This document shows positions 54,950 through 64,000 of a DNA stretch of 64,000 bases, piece after piece (positions within the stretch are counted from its first letter, which is position 1; each line of letters opens with the position of its first letter). The stretch is from positions 1,984,001-2,048,000 of the forward strand of contig JAHQRK010000014.1 in NCBI GenBank assembly GCA_019828595.1. The letters run 5' to 3'. Source of the stretch: Aphanomyces cochlioides. Its lineage: Eukaryota; Oomycota; Saprolegniomycetes; Saprolegniales; Verrucalvaceae. Both the position numbers and the translations under genes were made by a program. Under the pieces are notes generated by a model that searched no databases, was not told where the DNA came from, and worked only from the letters and a program-made list of their open reading frames with translations.

Positions 54950-55339
54950 TTAGGCGAACGCAGTGGAGCGGTACATTACAGCGACGGCATCGTCTTCATA
55001 AATAGGTCGGAGCTTCATGGCATCGTTGGTGACTTTGGCTTGGTGCGCGGCGCGGACTTTTTTCACCATGGTTTTCGTGAACGGAATGGGTTTCCCGCCC
55101 ACGACTTCCTTGGCGACGAGGAGGCGCTTGGGGGGATGGACGGGGGGTTTGATATATCGGTGGAATTTCAGCGGGAGGAGGTTGTTCTGCGTGTCATGGT
55201 CTTTCAGGATCTCCTTGATCTGCTTGAGTTGCTCTGCGTATGGCTTGGCGTCGCTCTCTGGAAGCTGCTGCTGCTTCTTCGAGAGCCACTTGACATTGAT
55301 CTGGAGCAACGGAGACTTGGTTTGCTTCTGGACGCCCAT
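54950..55339 (-). CDS. Small basic protein family member P3
   Basis: The 129-aa protein starts MGVQKQTKSPLLQINVKWLS at 55339, chosen because family members begin with Met-Gly; a longer frame runs upstream to 55612. The core is LKQIKEILKDHDTQNNLLPL, FHRYIKPPVHPPKRLLV, VGGKPIPFTKTMVKKVRA and PIYEDDAVAVMYRSTAF. It is convergent with P2. Unknown function. Confidence 0.8.
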   Translation of the reverse strand: MGVQKQTKSPLLQINVKWLSKKQQQLPESDAKPYAEQLKQIKEILKDHDTQNNLLPLKFHRYIKPPVHPPKRLLVAKEVVGGKPIPFTKTMVKKVRAAHQAKVTNDAMKLRPIYEDDAVAVMYRSTAFA

Positions 55340-56751
55340 GGCGGGATGGCGGGGAAAAATCAAAAATGACAACCTGCGACCAGCCACTCGCTCCGACGGA
55401 ATCTCGACATGCGACGAGCACACCTGGCGCCACACACAGTCGTGGCCACATCTTTGATTACTCATGGCGGTCTGTCTCTGGCGCACGAGTACTGCGACGG
55501 CTGCCTCGTCCCGTGTTTGCCCGAGCCAATTGATGGCCTTGCGCCATGCTGACGCAGTTGGATCATGACCTGTCAAGCCCTCGATTGGTTCGAGGGTGGA
55601 TGCCACCGCCATGTGGAGGCCAAAGAGTCGTTGGAGAAAGTTTGACGACGGGACACGCGGAAATCAGTCGTTTGTCACGCAGCGAGATGACTCAAGCCCA
55701 TCGCAAGTACAGTGCCGAGTCGACCTCTTTCCTGAGCAGGCTTGTCAACCATTGAAATCATCCCGACGTACCAAACGAGGGATATATGGGCTGTCTCGAC
55801 GACCTCTTCGGAAGATGGAGGTTCCCTTGGGATTCTGAACCATTCAACTGGTGAAACGACCACCTGTCGCGTTTGAATCTCGACGGATCTCGATGGAGGT
55901 CGCCTTGTCAATGTGGTGCTTCCATTTGGCCGACGAGAGGGAGAGAGAGGGTGGATGGAAGGCTTTCCATCTGCTTGGCCATATCACACGTTTCGAAATC
56001 TTTTTGGCTACTGTGAGATCCTCCTTGAAGCACGAACTCACAGACAAGACCGAATGCATCACAAACTTGGACGCCTTGGTTGCTCCAGAGAAACGTTCGA
56101 GCGCAGAAGAAAGGACTAGAGAGCAGTTGCCCACACCTGCTTGCTGCTCTTTGCAACGTTGATGCTTTGACGTCATGCATCTCCAACGGACCATTTTTAC
56201 AAAGCAATCGTAGATGACAGACAACGGCGCTAGCGGTCCTCTTCTTCCTTGAGTATTCAACACAAGCAATCGCTGCTTCATGCACAAAGTCAGTGTCTAG
56301 ACGGACGTCGTGGAGCCAAGCACTCCTGAAATTGACAGTTCAACCCACTGCCAGCTACAAGTTCCCCAGCCGGTCGAGTTGAGGCGTCTATCCTGAGGCT
56401 AGCTATGTTGCGTTCACTTTGCCACATCTCCTTGAAATGCATCCTCACATAAAGGCAGCCTTAGCGCTTCGGAGCGTAGAGGACAAGGAGCTTTCCCCGA
56501 CTCAAGCCGCAGGTCCGCAGGTCCACGGCAGTCCACGACAGCTGCTCACACTGTGACCGCTCATATTATACAACGTACCTAAATATCGGTCATTTTAGCC
56601 GAAGGACGGTTTGGAACAGCGTCGAACAGACTTTTCATGGACGGCCGCATGATTGGACGGCCAAGCGGCCATGTGTGGCGTTGATGATGCCACGCTCAGT
56701 GAGCATAAGCTTTGGAGAGATAGCAGTTCTTCTTGAGCATTGAGCAATTCC
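55340..56751. other. Intergenic region with unresolved minus-strand coding signal
   Basis: Minus strand at about 56310-56130 reads VHEAAIACVEYSRKKRTAS and DVKASTLQRAASR, and 56090-55850 is open in two frames. This may be a helical unknown gene with an intron near 56120 (GTGTGGG donor); I could not fix its frame. Nothing else recognised. Confidence 0.35.
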
Positions 56752-57600
56752 ATGTCGGTGCAAAAGATCGCAGCGTTTTCCAAAGGCAACCTTGGTGGCA
56801 ATCCCGCTGGTGTGTTGATCGCCTCCAGCTTGCCGTCTGACGCCGAGATGGCACGCATTGCCGCCGACGTGGGCTTTTCAGAGACGGTGTTTGCCACGCC
56901 ACTTTCAGAAGACAAGCATTACCGAGTGCGATACTTTTCACCCGAATCCGAGGTGCCGTTCTGTGGCCACGCTACGATTGCGCTTGGAGCAGCCCTCGCG
57001 TTGGCCAACGGCAACGGCATCTTTGATCTCCAATTGAACGAAGCCAAGGTTACAGTCCAAGGAACGAAGACGAAGGATGGACTAGTGGCAGCGGCCTTGC
57101 AATCCCCACCAACCCACAGCCATGCAGCCTCAGAAGACCTTATCCGTGCGGCTCTTGTGCTCTTTGGCATCACAAGCGAAGACTTGGACTCGTCGCTGCC
57201 TCCAGCTATCGTTCACGGGGGAGCCAACCACTTGCTCCTTGCTTTCAAGAAGCGTGAAACCCTTGCGGCGATGCACTACGATCTTGAGGCTGGGCGGAAA
57301 CTCATGCTCGCAAACGGTCTTGTGACAATCCTGTTGGTCTTTGCAGAGACTCCTCAGCTCTTCCACACTCGAAATCCATTTGCGTCCGGTGGCGTCTATG
57401 AAGACCCAGCGACTGGTGCAGCTACCGCTGCGTTGGCTGGTTATCTGCGTGATATTTCATGGCCTCATGGTGGCGCCATCAACATCGTTCAAGGCGAAGA
57501 CATGGGCGTGCCTTCACGATTGCATGCTGAAATTTCTGATGAGCGAGGCAGTTCCATTCGGGTGTCGGGCACGGCGAGAATCATGAGCGAGAACGAATAA
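56752..57600 (+). CDS. PhzF-family protein (phenazine biosynthesis-like fold)
   Basis: The 282-aa frame starts MSVQKIAAFSKGNLGGNPAG. PhzF proteins have a two-lobed diaminopimelate-epimerase fold; most eukaryotic members are isomerase-like with unknown substrate. Seen: GGNPAGVLIA, DVGFSETVF with the conserved acidic residue of the active site, PFCGHATIALGAALAL, and the C-lobe signature YEDPATGAATAALAGYL. Length is normal and there are no introns. Being in a phenazine-like family does not mean that phenazines are made. Confidence 0.92.
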   Translation: MSVQKIAAFSKGNLGGNPAGVLIASSLPSDAEMARIAADVGFSETVFATPLSEDKHYRVRYFSPESEVPFCGHATIALGAALALANGNGIFDLQLNEAKVTVQGTKTKDGLVAAALQSPPTHSHAASEDLIRAALVLFGITSEDLDSSLPPAIVHGGANHLLLAFKKRETLAAMHYDLEAGRKLMLANGLVTILLVFAETPQLFHTRNPFASGGVYEDPATGAATAALAGYLRDISWPHGGAINIVQGEDMGVPSRLHAEISDERGSSIRVSGTARIMSENE

Positions 57601-58297
57601 CTCCATGCCTAATAAACATAAAACTCTGTGGATGTTCATGACATTTGGAGTCCATAAAGTGCTGACTGCAGGTTGGAGATCGCTGCTATCTTCATCAGAG
57701 ACGGCCATTAACAAAGAGAGGAAGGGATGAGAGCCACGAGACATCTCGGCGAGGCTGCGTCGATTCCAAGGTCAATGTTCCATCAGAAACATGTCTCTGT
57801 TGCATCTTGCCGTATCCGTGGGCTTAAGAAACTATCTGTGGCAAAGATGTTCCTGGCGACATTCCTCTAATGCACAAAGATTTTATTGACACTCCACGCG
57901 ATGTTGAGCACACGTAATTGTTTCTCCTTATATACCGCGCATTGCGTATTCGGTCAGCAACTCAAGCGTCAGGCATTGTTTTGGACAGAGGACTTTAGGA
58001 CACCCACCAGGATGTTGCCATCTACAGAGGCTCCAACTTGTGCATTGAAGAAGCATGTCATGCCTCGGTGAGGCCGATGTCACACAAGGGCTCGTTGTTG
58101 CAAGATTTCGATGCCGAAGCAGTAGTTGGCTACAAGCACTGGCATGGAGTCTCTGACCATCGAGAATTGCTTTAAAGTTGGGACAATGACGCTTGGATTA
58201 GCAAAGCAAATAGCTAAACTGACTACTTGTACATTCGTTGGAAAGAAGGCATGGACGGAGGAAGCAGGGAGCACAAACAAACATAAAGCTGGAAACA
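57601..58297. other. Spacer without recognised gene
   Basis: No coding signal that I can support on either strand. Confidence 0.5.
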
Positions 58298-58567
58298 TTA
58301 AGCAGACTCTTGAATCGTCGGGAGTCGGTAGATTCGCGTTTTGTACTGTCGAGCCATCTTGGACGAGAACGGAATGCGTACGCCAGACACTTTGACTTTG
58401 GTCGTCAAGTATGCATCAACAGTCGGGACGGGTGGTTCAATCCGCTTCTGAAACCATTTGCGTTGGTGCTGCTGGCCTAGTTCCTTCAAGATCGCTTTGA
58501 TCTCGCGGATTTCTTCTCTGTATTGGTCTTTCGACCGGCCCTTGTGCCTAAACGGCGGCACCGCCAT
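58298..58567 (-). CDS. Small basic protein family member P4 (divergent)
   Basis: The 89-aa frame begins at MAVPPFRHKGRSKDQYREE. The core is IREIKAILKELGQQHQRKWF, KRIEPPVPTVDAYLTTK, VSGVRIPFSSKMARQYK and LPTIQESA. It lacks the DTQxxLLPL piece of P1-P3 but keeps helix, PPV and PF segments in order. An in-frame Met at 58624 would add a hydrophobic N-terminus (MSLLILMIMVHNGGLLLHV), which could be an anchor; the other members have none. Confidence 0.7.
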   Translation of the reverse strand: MAVPPFRHKGRSKDQYREEIREIKAILKELGQQHQRKWFQKRIEPPVPTVDAYLTTKVKVSGVRIPFSSKMARQYKTRIYRLPTIQESA

Positions 58568-58624
58568 CACATGCAGCAGCAAACCTCCGTTGTGAACCAT
58601 GATCATCAAGATCAACAATGACAT

Positions 58625-59541
58625 GACGAAGGCATACCACCTGGTTGGATCAACATGGTCATAAAACAATTTTATTGGATAAAATTGATCTAATTTCAGC
58701 GAATCAAAACGCAGCAATGAACTTGACGAAGTTAAAACCAAAGACAAAGGAGGATATTCGACTTGAACCGAGATAAAATGTGATGCTGGCGGTGTGGTTT
58801 AGTGTATTGTGCGTACTGTAGATTGGCAGCTGCACCCATTTCGGACTCAATGTCGCGTACAAGCTCCATCTCGACAACTGAAAATTGTTGGATTTTTAGC
58901 CAATAAAATTTGCATTTGAGACATCTGTATCCAAGAAGATCTGCGACATATTGTCAAAGAGAGCTTCAATTTCTCAAAGCTCGATGTAGAAGCTCTCCGA
59001 ATAGACTAGATAACACCAGAACGGTGCGTTATTGCAGTGTGGACAGGGCTCTCCATCATGGCGTAGATTCAATGGCGAAGAAAGCATTGAATTCCATTTG
59101 GTTGTTGGCTGCGGATACAGTAGGTAGAACTTCAACTTCCGGATAAAATTTTTCATTGACTGTATCAGGCAACTGGGCAACAGCACGCAATAGATAGGAC
59201 GACAATGGCAACGCTGACAAGAGCTTCGCAAGCGGCGCTAAGAGACAAGAGCTAGCCAAGTCAAGAAGGAGAAAAAGGCGAGGAGAGTCTTGAGACAGAA
59301 GTTGAGACATTGTTATTAAGGCACTATGAACATGGTATCCGGATGACTGTTCAACTTCATGTTGGAAATCGCAATCGACATTCCAGGGGAGCAGGACGAT
59401 TTCAGAGGAAAAGCCCGCGCCACAAGGAAGCTAGAGACTGGCTTGTGCTCTTGGAGATTTAATGAAGTCTAAGCTCTGTGCAGCACGAACGACAGACGAT
59501 AGAGAGTTGTACGGAGTGGAATAATAATGGAAGAGGTGTGT
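58625..59541. other. Intergenic region with one weak candidate
   Basis: Minus strand 59056-59310 encodes a hydrophobic 84-aa frame (LFLLLDLASSCLLAPLAKLL) that could be a small membrane protein, but support is only its composition. Nothing else. Confidence 0.3.
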
Positions 59542-60636
59542 CTAGTTTGCTTCGATTGTGTCTTTGGCAAATTCATACGCGATCCAACCTGGGCAGATAG
59601 ATTTAACAACTGAACGATGCAATTGGATGTACCTAACATCGTTGACACGGCTGAAGGACCCATGCTACGCAGAGTGGGCAGTGGCGTCGTAAAGGCTTCT
59701 TTCCTTGCCAAGGCACTACGAAGCCACAGTCAAATGGGAAACCAACTACAACGTACAATGTTTGAGTTTCAAAAGGCGTGGCAAAGTGCGTGGCGACTTC
59801 ACCAACAATACCAGAGAATGCAGCAGCACCCAAGACACACAGGGCGCCTTGTATGTCAGTGTGGTCTGTCTCGACTTGGTTCAGCAGAAATGTTTTGGCG
59901 CTTTCGTAGCTGGCAAACATGGCCAAGTGGGTTGTGCCGTGGCTCAAGAGAACACCACGCAAGCGATATGGAAAGGCTTCGTTCTTGACTGATGCAATGG
60001 CCTTCTCAGACGCTGTCCATAGCGAACCATGGAGGGATCCAGCTACGGTTCCAGCCACTGCAGCCACACCGAACGCAAGCGGTACAAGTGGCTAGACGAT
60101 CATTGGGAATCTGTCACCTGTCGTACTAGACTTACCCGTTCAGCAGTTGAAGACGATTGACTTGATTGATGCAGACGATCAGATGTAAGCTCATAACTCG
60201 TCCACGTAACACTCCCTGCTCAAATTCAATTCTAGAGCAACTGCAGAGCAAAATACCCAAGATGCTCGCTCGAACGAGGTTTGGGACCCAAGTCGTTGTT
60301 GCCCACGTCATAAGTTTCGAGGCCTTGGCGTGTGGTGACGCTTTATCCGCGATTTGGTCCTTGGCTTCTTTGATGTATCCAGTCACATCCATCAGGAAGC
60401 TAAGACAGAAACGTCAAGCTCTCGACAACAAAATATCGTTACCTGAGGTTGTCCGACGCTGATGCGACTGCTTTGGTCGGCACGCGAGATCGAGGAAATG
60501 AGCCGACGATTGGATTTTGAAGCCGTATTCGCGAGACAGCCGAGCGCAGAGCATTTCGCATAGCTCCACCAAGAGCTGCGTCGGCAGCATCACCGTCATC
60601 TGCCGCCTCTGCAGGCCGATGCTCGTCCAGCGCCAT
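59542..60636 (-). CDS. Divergent mitochondrial-carrier-like protein, copy 1
   Basis: Exons 60636-60443, 60399-60162, 60091-59757, 59703-59633 and 59588-59542 give 294 aa, the size of SLC25 carriers. Repeating features: AGTVAGSLHGSLW and LSHGTTHLAMFASYESAKTF, then GAAAFSGIVGEVATHF followed by ATPFETQTLK, and the end MLGWIAYEFAKDTIEAN. These resemble the odd-helix Pro-x-(D/E)-x-x-(K/R) and G-x-x-YE-x-x-K positions of mitochondrial carriers, but only partly, so substrate and even family are tentative. Splice positions match the next gene upstream (copy 2), confirming a tandem duplication. Confidence 0.55.
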
Positions 60637-60745
60637 CGGTGTCGAGTTCGACTGACCTCTTGGTGTCGGTTATCCGGTCGGCCATAATTATCCGGAAATT
60701 TTATTTAATCAAAAATTGAAGTATTTTTTATTTTTAAATAAAAAA

Positions 60746-60842
60746 TACTACAGTCATACCTCGAAATACTGACCCCGCTAACAATATTAATTATAAAAGG
60801 ATATTGTTAGCGGGGTCAGTATTTCGAGGTATGACTGTAGTA
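60746..60842. repeat. Perfect 42-bp palindrome with 13-base loop (MITE-like hairpin)
   Basis: Arms 60746-60787 and 60801-60842 are exact reverse complements, beginning TACTACAGTCATACCTCGAA. Outer CAGTCATACCTCG looks like the end of a Tc1/pogo-type element. It lies at the 3' end of carrier-like copy 2. Confidence 0.88.
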
Positions 60843-61994
60843 GTAAAAAAAACTTTAATTTTTGATTGGATGAAATTAAAATTAGTTTAACCAATGAGAG
60901 AAATAATAAAATAAGATCTTCTTGCGAGTTAAACTGACGACCTTCCATCTCGAGCTGCTCCTTGGCGCTCTCGTATGCGATCCATCCTGCTCCATTCGGT
61001 CAATCATGGCATTCACAGTCCAGGTACCTAAAAGCGTTGCGCCAGCAGACTTGGACATTTCCGACACGGACGGCATTTTGACGTGCTTAAGTTGCTTCAA
61101 TGCAACCTTCCTAGATTCGATGCATGAGATCAAACCTTGATGAGCATGAATCTACAATGGATAGTGCTCGAATGGCGCTGCAAAATGCGCAACAATATCA
61201 ACCACGACGCCAGAGATTGCACCAGCAACGACGATACTCATCGGAGCGTCCCACTGCATTCGTCGGGTGAGGAATGCACTACAGACAATTTGTCTACCTG
61301 TTCGTCGTAGATCAGATAAGTCTTCACGCCTTCGTAGCTGGCAAACATGGCCGTGTGGGAGCATCCATGGGAAATCATCACACCGTGAGCATGACATGCC
61401 AAATATCTAGAACTATAGCGCGAAAAGAACGTCTCGGACCTTCCCCAGAGATATCCATGCATAGCTCCAGCAGTTCCTCCAGCAGCTGCAATCGAAATGG
61501 CCATCCGACGCTGCTGACTTCCTATACGAGCAAGTGTCGAGTTAAAAAAGAATGCATGACATACCTGCCTGTCTGACAGGACTTGGGAGGCGATATCATA
61601 CGTAGTCCACGTCAAAAAGCCTGCAGATAGATCATCATACTCGTCGCCATGGAACATACGTCCTAACGTACCCAACACACTCGATCGAAGGAGTGACGGC
61701 GCTTGGGTGACCTGCCTTCGAAAAAAACCTTGCTCTTTTGTTGCAGTCGTTCTTGATGGGTCTTGCGCAGCTTCGACAACGCTGTATAGCCATGTGAGAT
61801 ATTGTCGTCGAGGTTATGAGCTACCCATGCATGACTGCTGCGCGGTCTTTGATCGGAACTCGCGGCGGACGGAACATCGGACGATTGATCGTCAGTCCTG
61901 GGAACATGGAGCGCAACGTGCTGCGAATCGCACCAGCCAGGCCCGAGTTGAGGTCCGATTTGTCCTTCTCGACGTCCTCCAAGACCGCATTCAT
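60787..61994 (-). CDS. Divergent mitochondrial-carrier-like protein, copy 2
   Basis: Exons 61994-61825, 61781-61565, 61513-61298, 61253-61156, 61110-61028 and 60986-60787 give about 327 aa. The start is MNAVLEDVEKDKSDLNSG. Family-like parts: AGGTAGAMHGYLWGRSE, GVMISHGCSHTAMFASYEG, VVAGAISGVVVDIVAHFAAP followed by FEHYPLK, and ATLLGWIAYESAKEQLEME. It parallels copy 1 exon by exon. The reading continues about 50 codons past the homologous end through AT-rich sequence and stops inside the 42-bp palindrome, so the original stop may have been lost or a terminal intron missed. Confidence 0.52.
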
Positions 61995-62294
61995 GACAAA
62001 CTCTCGACAGCGTTGCAATTTCCAATAAAACCATGGCCTACTCTTGGTTGCGTCTCAGTTGGACCGAGACACCCTCGTTGATCCTTCATGACGTTCCTGC
62101 GGTCGTGAGATCTCACCACGACGGCGAGACTCATGTCGGTTGGTTTGATTGCTCCATCTCTGCCGTGCTGTACGATCCTTTCAAAGTGGTTACAATGACT
62201 TGATGGAGCTCGTGTCCGTTGACTGTAAAGTCACAAGGAATCTTCCATCTCATGCCAAGTTGGCTCAGTTTTGAATTCACATTCGAACCAGCGC

Positions 62295-62642
62295 ATGGGC
62301 TTCAAACAAGCGAAAAGCCAAGGGTGTCGTCCAGTGAATCCAGAGTCAACTGCTGCAAGTGCTTCTTCGCTCAATGAGCTCTCTTGCATCAAATCGATCC
62401 TCAAGGCCAAACCACCCACACGCTTTCAGGATCGCATACGCCCGATCTCACAGACCCCACCTCGCTATCTGACCAGGATGGAAGTCGTCGCTGGCAAACG
62501 TGTGCCGTTCACAACCACACTCGCCAAACTCGTGCGGCAACATTCGTCGTCGTCTTTGGCCACGATTGAAGAAACCTACAAGACGCAAAGCTGGTCTGCC
62601 TCCATGTTGACCATTCTGAAGTCATTTCGCCGCTCTGTCTAA
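62295..62642 (+). CDS. Small basic protein family member P5 (divergent)
   Basis: The 115-aa protein starts MGFKQAKSQGCRPVNPESTA. It keeps LSCIKSILKAKPPTRFQDRI, TPPRYLTRMEVVAGKRVPFT and LAKLVRQHSSSSLATIEETY. The VAGKRVPFT string is identical to P2. The PPV segment is changed to QTPPR. Divergent from carrier-like copy 2, about 300 bp away. Unknown function. Confidence 0.72.
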   Translation: MGFKQAKSQGCRPVNPESTAASASSLNELSCIKSILKAKPPTRFQDRIRPISQTPPRYLTRMEVVAGKRVPFTTTLAKLVRQHSSSSLATIEETYKTQSWSASMLTILKSFRRSV

Positions 62643-62808
62643 ACCACCATCGCCCTGAGCTTCATTCAGGAAGAGCTCGTCACCTTGCATCTTGTCTTTG
62701 TGCGATCTTCGACCAAGTTTGTCCACGTAGAAAATATTTGACCAATAAAATTTCAATTTTCGTAATTTTTATTCACAGTGTCAATCAAAATCGATTATTT
62801 CTTATATC
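62643..62808. other. Short AT-rich spacer
   Basis: No gene; convergent 3' ends of P5 and the P450. Confidence 0.5.
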
Positions 62809-63742
62809 TTATTGTGATCTAGATTTGATTCCGTTGTCCTCATCCTCGATGTTGCGGCATGGCAGGCACAGAAAGACAGTAGTGGGATGCATCGTGACGC
62901 CAGGATGTGGCTTGATGTTGGCCTTGTCAGTCAAACGGAAGGAAACCTGGAGCAACAAAGCGCACGACCACTTGGAGTTCCGCCATCGCAAAGGCGCACG
63001 ACCACTGCAATTCTTCGGCCCCGTGCCAAAGGGCATGTAGGCGAACATATTGCCATGACCATTGAGCAACACCTTGTCAGCTTCATAAACCGCCGTGCCT
63101 TCGAGGAAACGCTCTAACACATTTGCAATCAGCTGAACTGCTCCTCGAGGTCAATTCCTACCAGGGATGAACTCGTCTGGCTGGCTCCCGTACTTTGGAT
63201 TGCGGTGTTGAGCCACCAAGCTCACAATTACAGTCGTACCCTAGACAGAGGCATGAGGCACTCCGTCACAACGTTGAGCAAGACCTTTGGAATGAAGATG
63301 GGTTTGCCATCCGACATGGGCACATGGTCGTCCGAGGCGCACTCACGTGTAGCGATGGCGGTGGCGGAGGGGAAAATGCGCAACGTTTCTTGGATGAATG
63401 CCGTCGTGTATTTCAACTCGCCCAGAGACTTGGAGCCGAGTACACCGCCTTCTGAAGTTGCAGCCACGGCTTGGCATTCCTTGCGAGCAATTCTTTCCAT
63501 AGCAGGATGCGTGGCAATCATGGCAAAGACCCAACAAAACGTCGTGTTCGTCGTCTACAACGCACAAAGCCCTCGTGAGACCCTCCGAGCTCCCTCTGTT
63601 GGCTTACTTCATGCCCGGCAAACATAAACGCCATAACATGACAGCGAGCTTGGCAGTCTGTGTTGAGTCTCTCGTTGGTTTGGTGGTCTCGTGTAGCTTG
63701 ACCCGTTTTGGAATTAAGAATTCTTACCCTCTTGGAGGCCAA
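62809..63742 (-). pseudogene. Cytochrome P450, 5'-truncated, with an altered heme region
   Basis: Readable exons: about 63660-63608, 63554-63285, 63240-63162 and 63113-62809 (introns 53, 44 and 48 nt). They cover the C-terminal half of a P450: I-helix AFMFAGHETTN with the AGxxT motif across the first junction, K-helix TAFIQETLRIFPSA (ExxR), KGTTVIVSLVAQHRNPKYGS, DEFIPERFLEG and the heme loop MPFGTGPKNCSGR with the Cys ligand. After that, the frame reads APLRWRNSKWSC, while the +1 frame reads FAMAELQVVVR as a P450 should; the original frame then resumes with LLLQVSFRLTDKAN. The N-terminal half is absent; a tRNA-like sequence lies just beyond. Confidence 0.8.
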
Positions 63743-63775
63743 ATTGGCTGGTGAAAAATGCGAATATTATTCAAA

Positions 63776-63851
63776 GTGCATCTAGCTCGAACGGTAGAGC
63801 GCCTGGTTAACGCCCAGGAAGTACAGGGATCGATCCCGGCTCAGCACGCCA
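63776..63851 (+). tRNA. tRNA-Val(AAC)-like sequence, tRNA pseudogene or SINE head
   Basis: A box-like TAGCTCGAACGGTAGAGC forms a D-arm. The anticodon arm CCTGG-TTAACGC-CCAGG is perfect with anticodon AAC, and a B-box-like GATCGATCC follows. However, only about four of seven acceptor pairs form, the T-stem has a mismatch and the T-loop starts with A instead of T. CCA follows directly at 63849-63851. No T-run follows within the next 20 bases. This fits a decayed tRNA or a tRNA-derived SINE better than a working tRNA. Confidence 0.5.
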
Positions 63852-64000
63852 TATTCCGGTTTAAACTCATTGGTACCGGCTCCTGGCTGTGCGAATTGAT
63901 CGACTCTCTACCGCACCAACTCATCATGGAAGTACAGTTGTGCTCGACTTTTTGCACTACTCACTGTTCATAATTTATATAAGGTTATAAAGTTTAAAAG

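Noticed and set aside
55017..55457. Plus-strand 146-codon hydrophobic-looking frame
   Set aside because: Antisense of family member P3, whose motifs are conserved across paralogues.

Overview
The window looks like nuclear DNA of an oomycete, most likely a Saprolegniales species; Aphanomyces-like is my guess, not a proof. The reasons are many genes with very short GT-AG introns (about 36-56 nt, often with a CTRAY-type branch site), tightly packed genes on both strands, Cys-rich PLAC8 proteins, Cys/His repeat proteins of the kind labelled 'WRKY19-like' in oomycete genomes, and Ty3/gypsy, PIF/Harbinger, Tc1/mariner and pogo transposons. Most exon models below were built by hand from reading frame, splice sites and phase. 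They are predictions, not transcript-supported.

Region 0-10 kb is transposon rich. Three tandem PLAC8 genes (two frameshifted) are separated by a complete PIF/Harbinger element (1555-4097, perfect 13-bp terminal inverted repeats, TTA target duplication) and a frameshifted IS630/Tc1-type transposase. Region 10.7-22.4 kb is a dense housekeeping block: a nine-exon kinase or pseudokinase, a possible GPI-anchored protein, a Lys-rich protein, an eight-exon unknown gene, a WBP2-like GRAM protein, a PH-like protein, a GT71-type mannosyltransferase, a mitochondrial frataxin gene and a Cys/His zinc-finger gene.

Region 24.37-34.59 kb is one young Ty3/gypsy element in minus orientation, with about 752-bp nearly identical LTRs and a GATA target duplication. 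It carries gag, RT, two RNase H domains, integrase and a chromo-like tail, but no visible protease, plus three unrelated genes on the opposite strand. One of these genes has two introns. The element sits between two copies of the duplicated zinc-finger gene.

Region 35-50 kb holds two multi-exon unknown genes, CK2 alpha, a bubblegum-type acyl-CoA synthetase convergent with a gulonolactone/arabinonolactone oxidase, an inverted pair of coiled-coil fragments, a HAUS3-like augmin subunit, and an arylamine N-acetyltransferase with a decayed second copy. At 50-52 kb a pogo-like element (25-bp inverted repeats, TA duplication) is inserted inside a dead Tc1-like transposase gene.

Region 53-64 kb holds the most interesting candidate: five dispersed paralogues of a small basic protein family (about 89-131 aa) that I do not recognise. 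They share an IKxILK helix, a (K/E)PPV segment and a GKxxPFT segment. They are interleaved with a PhzF-like enzyme and two tandem divergent mitochondrial-carrier-like genes. The window ends in a 5'-truncated cytochrome P450 beside a tRNA-like (possibly SINE) sequence.
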